From Pocillopora verrucosa (Eukaryota; Cnidaria; Anthozoa; Scleractinia; Pocilloporidae): a stretch of DNA of 64,000 bases. The stretch's first letter is position 1. Each line of letters opens with the position of its first letter. The notes under the pieces are model-generated. The model was not told the origin of the DNA. It did not search any database and saw only the letters and a list, made by a program, of their open reading frames with translations. Of this stretch, positions 59,794 through 64,000 are shown piece after piece. The stretch spans positions 3,420,620-3,484,619 of the forward strand of contig NC_089314.1 in NCBI RefSeq assembly GCF_036669915.1, given 5' to 3'. A program made the position numbers and the translations under genes.

Positions 59794-60735
59794 TGCTGAC
59801 CAGTAAGTATCTGCATCTTAATCCATCCAAGGCATTAGGACCAGATCGAGTCTTACCTAAAGATCTTAAACTGGCACAGAGATCTCTTATCCAAGGCTTG
59901 TTTGAAGTCTTTAAAAAGAGCAAGGATTGTTGTAAGTTCCCCTAGCAGTGGAAAGAATCTTCAGTTATACCTATCTTTGAAAAGGGAATAGACTGGACCT
60001 TAGAAATTTTCGACCAATATCTTTGCTTAGTGTTCCAGGAAAACTACTCGAGAGGGTGGTACGCAAGTCTATAGATGATCATATTATTTCTAATGGTATC
60101 TTAACTAATAGACAATGGGGTTTTAGGAAAGGACACTCTATTGAAAGCCTTCTCCTCCATCTTATGAGTCCTAGAGGAGAGCTTTGGATACAGGTCATAA
60201 GGTTGGAGTCTTATTCATCGATTTCCGCAAAGCTTTTGATTGCGTGGACCACATAATTCTTGCAGAAAAACCTACTCGGTGTATCGGGTGATATGTGGAG
60301 CTGGATCAATGATTATCTCACCAACCTTATGCATAGGACTCAAGTTAACAATGTTAGATCATTAGATCAGGTCTTAGGATCTTAGAAAATCGATAAATAT
60401 TTTAATTGATAGACCTAATGCTGAACTTGGCCGTAGTTCTTTTGCACATAGGGCAGCAATTGCATGGAATTCATTACCGGATAATTTAAGACACTTTTTC
60501 ATTACAATTGCTTTTAAAAACAGGCTTAAAAAGGCAAAAAATGATGTTGTTAATATAAATTTTGGAAAGGGGGGTGGCTCTGTTGTTTATAATAAGAATT
60601 CAAATTTCTACTATTTCTGATCTATTATGACACATTTATATTTATATTCATTCTGTTTCTTATTTAAGACTTAACTCTAGGTTTATTTATCTTTTTATTT
60701 TATAATATAGTACGTCCGCATCAGATGTAAAGTTA
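59794..60735 (+). mobile_element. Second copy of the CR1/Jockey-like LINE relic, internally deleted
   Basis: From 59794 to about 60360 it repeats the LINE of 39418, with the same frameshifts plus a new TAG near 59943. Then after a short duplicated TTAGATCA it jumps to the protein C-terminus: AELGRSSFAHRAAIAWNSLP, then FKNRLKKAKNDV (60430-60560) and an AT-rich 3' end to about 60735. There ABCG intron 14 sequence begins. The RT palm with YADD is deleted. The shared frameshifts show the LINE was dead before the segment was duplicated. Confidence 0.8.
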
Positions 60736-60804
60736 GAGTGCCAGTGGTTTAATATTTACTCGCATACTTACTTTTATTCCTATCTGGTCAACAATACTTT
60801 GCAG

Positions 60805-62548
60805 TGAAGCCGCAGCTGGTGTCAACAGGATAAGTTACTTTGTGGCTGTCAATGTCGCACAGATTCCCATAATCGTCATCACTCCTGTTGTTTATTTGAG
60901 CCTACTGTACCCACTGATTGCACCGAGAGGTAGAAATCGATGTCGTTTGATCTGATAGGTATGGGTTTTCATTACTATTGGAATAGGGCGTGACTCTGTT
61001 TATCTCTGCTATCAACCCGATAATTTTAATGGCCCCCTTTGATTTTTTTTTTCAATTTTTCCCCTTGCGGCGTCTACAAATGTCCATAGTCGACCAAAGT
61101 AATAATGTCCGTTAGTGTGATATTTGACGTTAGACCAGAAAGTCAGCGAATGTTAGGGTTGAGGCCGAACAGTCGCACAGCATGAGATAATAAACAATTC
61201 TTGATCTCTTGCGCACACTTATACCTCCCTCCACCCCCTCTTTACTTTTCAAACTTAGATCTACGTGTCTGTTGTAATTTTTTTGAAAATTTTCTTAGCT
61301 TACTTTCAATCACATTATGCCGCCACTGTTGGAGTTCAGTTCGCCTGCACTGGAGCAGGATATTGCATATTCGCTATCTTCGGCCCCAAAAACTCACAGA
61401 TGGCATGACAGTAATACGAGGGGGAGGAAGAAGAGGGATGGGACAATAGCGAATGGAACTTAAGAAAATTTGTATTGATGCGTCACGTTAATCAATTTGA
61501 CTTCGCTGCTTTGAGTTATTGTATTGGTTTGCTACCTTTGGGTTACTGGACATTACTTATCGCCTGAGGAAGAGGGTGGAGAATTTTGGGGGGATCGTTT
61601 GGTAAAGGGGGAGGGCGGAGGGCAGAGGAAAGAATCAGTCGTCACCAATAAGGGGGGGGGGGAATCAAGAAAGTTGACTGCAAATGAGGGGGGGAGGGGG
61701 TCATAAGGATACGACAGAGCTTTAAAGGATCAAGTAAATTTTATCGTGACAAAACCATAATCCTTCCCCCCCCCTCTCCCGGCGGTGAATAATGACCGGC
61801 CCTTACCTTACCTCACCTCTGTCTCGAATACGACGAAATTCTGAAAAAAGTCCCAGTTGCTGATAATTACTTGCACTAAAAGTTCAGTTCTAGGACATTA
61901 TATTGTTTCGGATTCGGTGTCTGGGCAAACAAAGTTTAGAGTGATAACGAAGGCAACCCATCCTAAACCAAGCCAAACGCAACCGAGCTTTTAAAAATTT
62001 ACCAGAATGTCTGTTGCCTACGCTTTTGGCACAGGCAAAAGCTCTTTAAAATCTTAACAATTTGTCGTGATGGATTTGCGATTATGTATGAGTTGGCACT
62101 CTTACAATGTAATATTTGCCAGGCGCGATCCTAGAACGATTTATTTCAGTGTCGTAACTAAATGTTTTGCAATAGCAATTTTATGCTGCTGAGGGTTTCT
62201 TGCCCTCACCCTGCTCTGCTGCCGGTTCTCTTCGTAAATTGACACAATTCTATTTCTGTCTCGCACTGAATTCGCAGGCAGTTCTCCTACACTGTGTAAA
62301 ATTGCAGAGAGCTTGCTCGGTCCAGTGATCTACAGTCTGTCTTACTGCCGCAGGTACTTGGAGGCGCTGTTTGAAAAGGAGGCTATTCGTTACCCATGGC
62401 GCGCCATGTGCATGGGCTATCGACACGGAATGGTTATACGCTGAATAACTACAGCTCTTGTGTAGCAGTCTTAATTACCATGGGGTTTGCTTACCGAGTG
62501 CTAGCTTTGTTGTTTATGTTGTTTACAAATAGGGGGAAGCAACATTAG
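60805..62548 (+). pseudogene. ABCG fragment D (exons 15 to 17), damaged
   Basis: Exon 15 (60805-60929) is intact with both splice sites. Exon 16 starts at 61299, but a deletion after CAGATGGCA (about 61406) removes its last 50-odd bases and the donor, leaving an immediate TGA. Exon 17 (62278-62548) lost 7 bases, with CCCAGAAGTCATGG reduced to CCCATGG near 62396, and is frameshifted. No exon 14 or earlier exon is present; the left side joins LINE sequence inside intron 14. Sequence-wise it is close to the fragment at 9415-10737. Confidence 0.9.
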
Positions 62549-64000
62549 CTGCATCTTGTTGTTAGAGAAATCTGGAGAAAAGCGTATTAGTGTTAAACTC
62601 AAGGGTGGCTTTAAATTAGATGATTAGATTTCATTTTTTTTGCGTGTGTCCTGTGACAGTGAACGCAAGAAAAGGAATTAGACGAGGCAGCAATCTTGTG
62701 CAAACATTATTTTGTTGTCAGTTGAGAGCATTTATTTCTGTTTTGTTGATTTTTTTTCTTTTTCGTTAGCGTGCTCGAAGGTGCCATATATGTTTAACTT
62801 GTTAAGTGTCCCGCCAAGTGTGTTGTGATGTACACACAAGGCTTAAAATGACTATGCTAAGAGACTTAGAGGTCATCTCTGTAAGTTCGAAAGTCAGAAT
62901 CACTATCGTCTAATTTTATGCGCAAGAATGCCGAAACCGGTGATCTTTGTCGGTTGTTGATAAATCACAATTGATGATTAAAAAAGCAAGTGAAGGTTTC
63001 ATATTTGTTAGGAGATTCGTGGGCTCGAGTAACGGTCACTTTGGAAATGAGCCCGCAAACTTACAAGGCCATAAAATAAGTTTGATGATTGGATATCTGT
63101 TAATTATGAAACTGAATATGCCATTCGACCTCCTAATCCAGAATGTTCATGTTTCTGAATAAGAAATGACGAAAGAAGTCTTATTTTTCAAATAATTTTT
63201 GTAATAGCAACTTAGATGAGCAGGTGGCCATGGGTTGTTGTTTTGAGACGCAGCTTAACGGATAGAAATATTTCTGATTAAAAGATCTCAGAAACTGTGA
63301 TTCTAGCGGTTAATTTTTTGCGATTCCTCGTTGTGAAAAACGTTTTCTAGGACGCGGTTTTCCCTTTTTATCGGGAAAAAGGAGAGGACTTATTCACTGA
63401 AAAATGTATGATACGTTGGACCCAAATTAACACCTGTGCTGAAGAAGCTGAAATATTCTCTTCACGTTTCTTCCACGCCCTCGAGCAATAACCACTCACT
63501 TTGTGTATAATGCGGAACATTTAGGCTAATTGCATCGTTCCTGTTTTGTGGACATCAACAGAAATCAATCTTTAAGTAAACATCTTACCACACAATCTAT
63601 TTACATTTAATTAGGGTTGGCTCAGCGATATTCAGTATAACGAATGTCCGTCCAGAATGGGCTGACATCGAGATATCCTTTTAGGAGAATTGATCCATTT
63701 ATTTGCTTACAGCGCAGGTAAAATAAGTAATATGTCCTATCATATTTCGCCTATTGATTATTTGCCCTTCCTATTCAGCTGCTCTCGTATCGGCTTTCAT
63801 CTTTGTGTTCACGGAAGACTTATTAACAGTTTTTTTTCGGTCAATTATGAATTTGCCTCACATAATCATCGTTTCGCCGAAGACTGCCAAGCTTTCCATA
63901 CTCGAGCATTCAAGTCTTGCGGCAACTCAAACCAAAGTTGATTTCCTTTAAATTTTCTGTTTTCATTCAGAGTAGTTTTATTTCAATAACTCGAGGGGTT
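62549..64000. other. Spacer leading to the next, unseen unit
   Basis: Paralogous to about 2435-4040 after copy A. By analogy a GPCR gene would be expected roughly 1.5 kb beyond the right edge (inference). Confidence 0.6.

Noticed and set aside
1..64000. CRISPR arrays, bacterial operons, intact tRNA or rRNA genes
   Set aside because: None seen; repeats are eukaryotic transposon relics, microsatellites and segmental duplications.

Overview
The window looks like nuclear DNA of an animal, most consistent with an anthozoan cnidarian (coral or sea anemone). The evidence is spliced genes with GT-AG introns, intronless rhodopsin-family receptor genes, an ABCG transporter of the cysteine-rich, plant-ABCG24/28-like type, and relics of Harbinger, Helitron and LINE elements. 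The organism is inferred from gene content; no marker gene fixes it.

The backbone is a head-to-tail array, all on the + strand, of a two-gene unit: an ABCG half-transporter gene followed about 3 to 4.4 kb later by a single-coding-exon class A GPCR. Layout: ABCG copy A, last four exons only (1-2434); GPCR1 (5522-6475); ABCG fragment with two exons and a stop (9415-10737); GPCR2 (13868-14791); an eroded remnant of another spacer carrying a Harbinger transposon (16850-19689) and a small inverted-repeat element; a perfect 245-bp tandem duplication; ABCG copy B (20984-31763), complete in 17 exons and 881 codons; GPCR3 (36155-37063), with an in-frame stop in its ancestral N-terminus; a decayed LINE; ABCG copy C (40813-56871), a pseudogene with three lesions in the nucleotide-binding half and no last two exons; a GPCR C-terminal remnant (57265-57432) fused to the end of copy C; a second copy of the same LINE; ABCG fragment D (60805-62548); and the start of the next spacer, which runs off the window.

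The ABCG gene model for copy B was built exon by exon. Every junction keeps phase, and the encoded protein has a signal peptide, a Cys-rich ectodomain, a first membrane segment, a full ATPase domain (Walker A, Q-loop, ABC signature, Walker B, H-loop) and a six-helix membrane domain. It is the only copy here that can encode a full transporter, although copy A may be intact beyond the left edge. GPCR2 looks intact. GPCR1 and GPCR3 are open but carry unusual changes in core or N-terminal positions.

Spacers between genes are mostly paralogous to each other and show no further convincing genes. Differences between units come from transposon insertions, internal deletions and breakpoints located in LINE sequence. 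Whether the transporter and receptor work together, for example through an exported ligand, is only suggested by their co-amplification.
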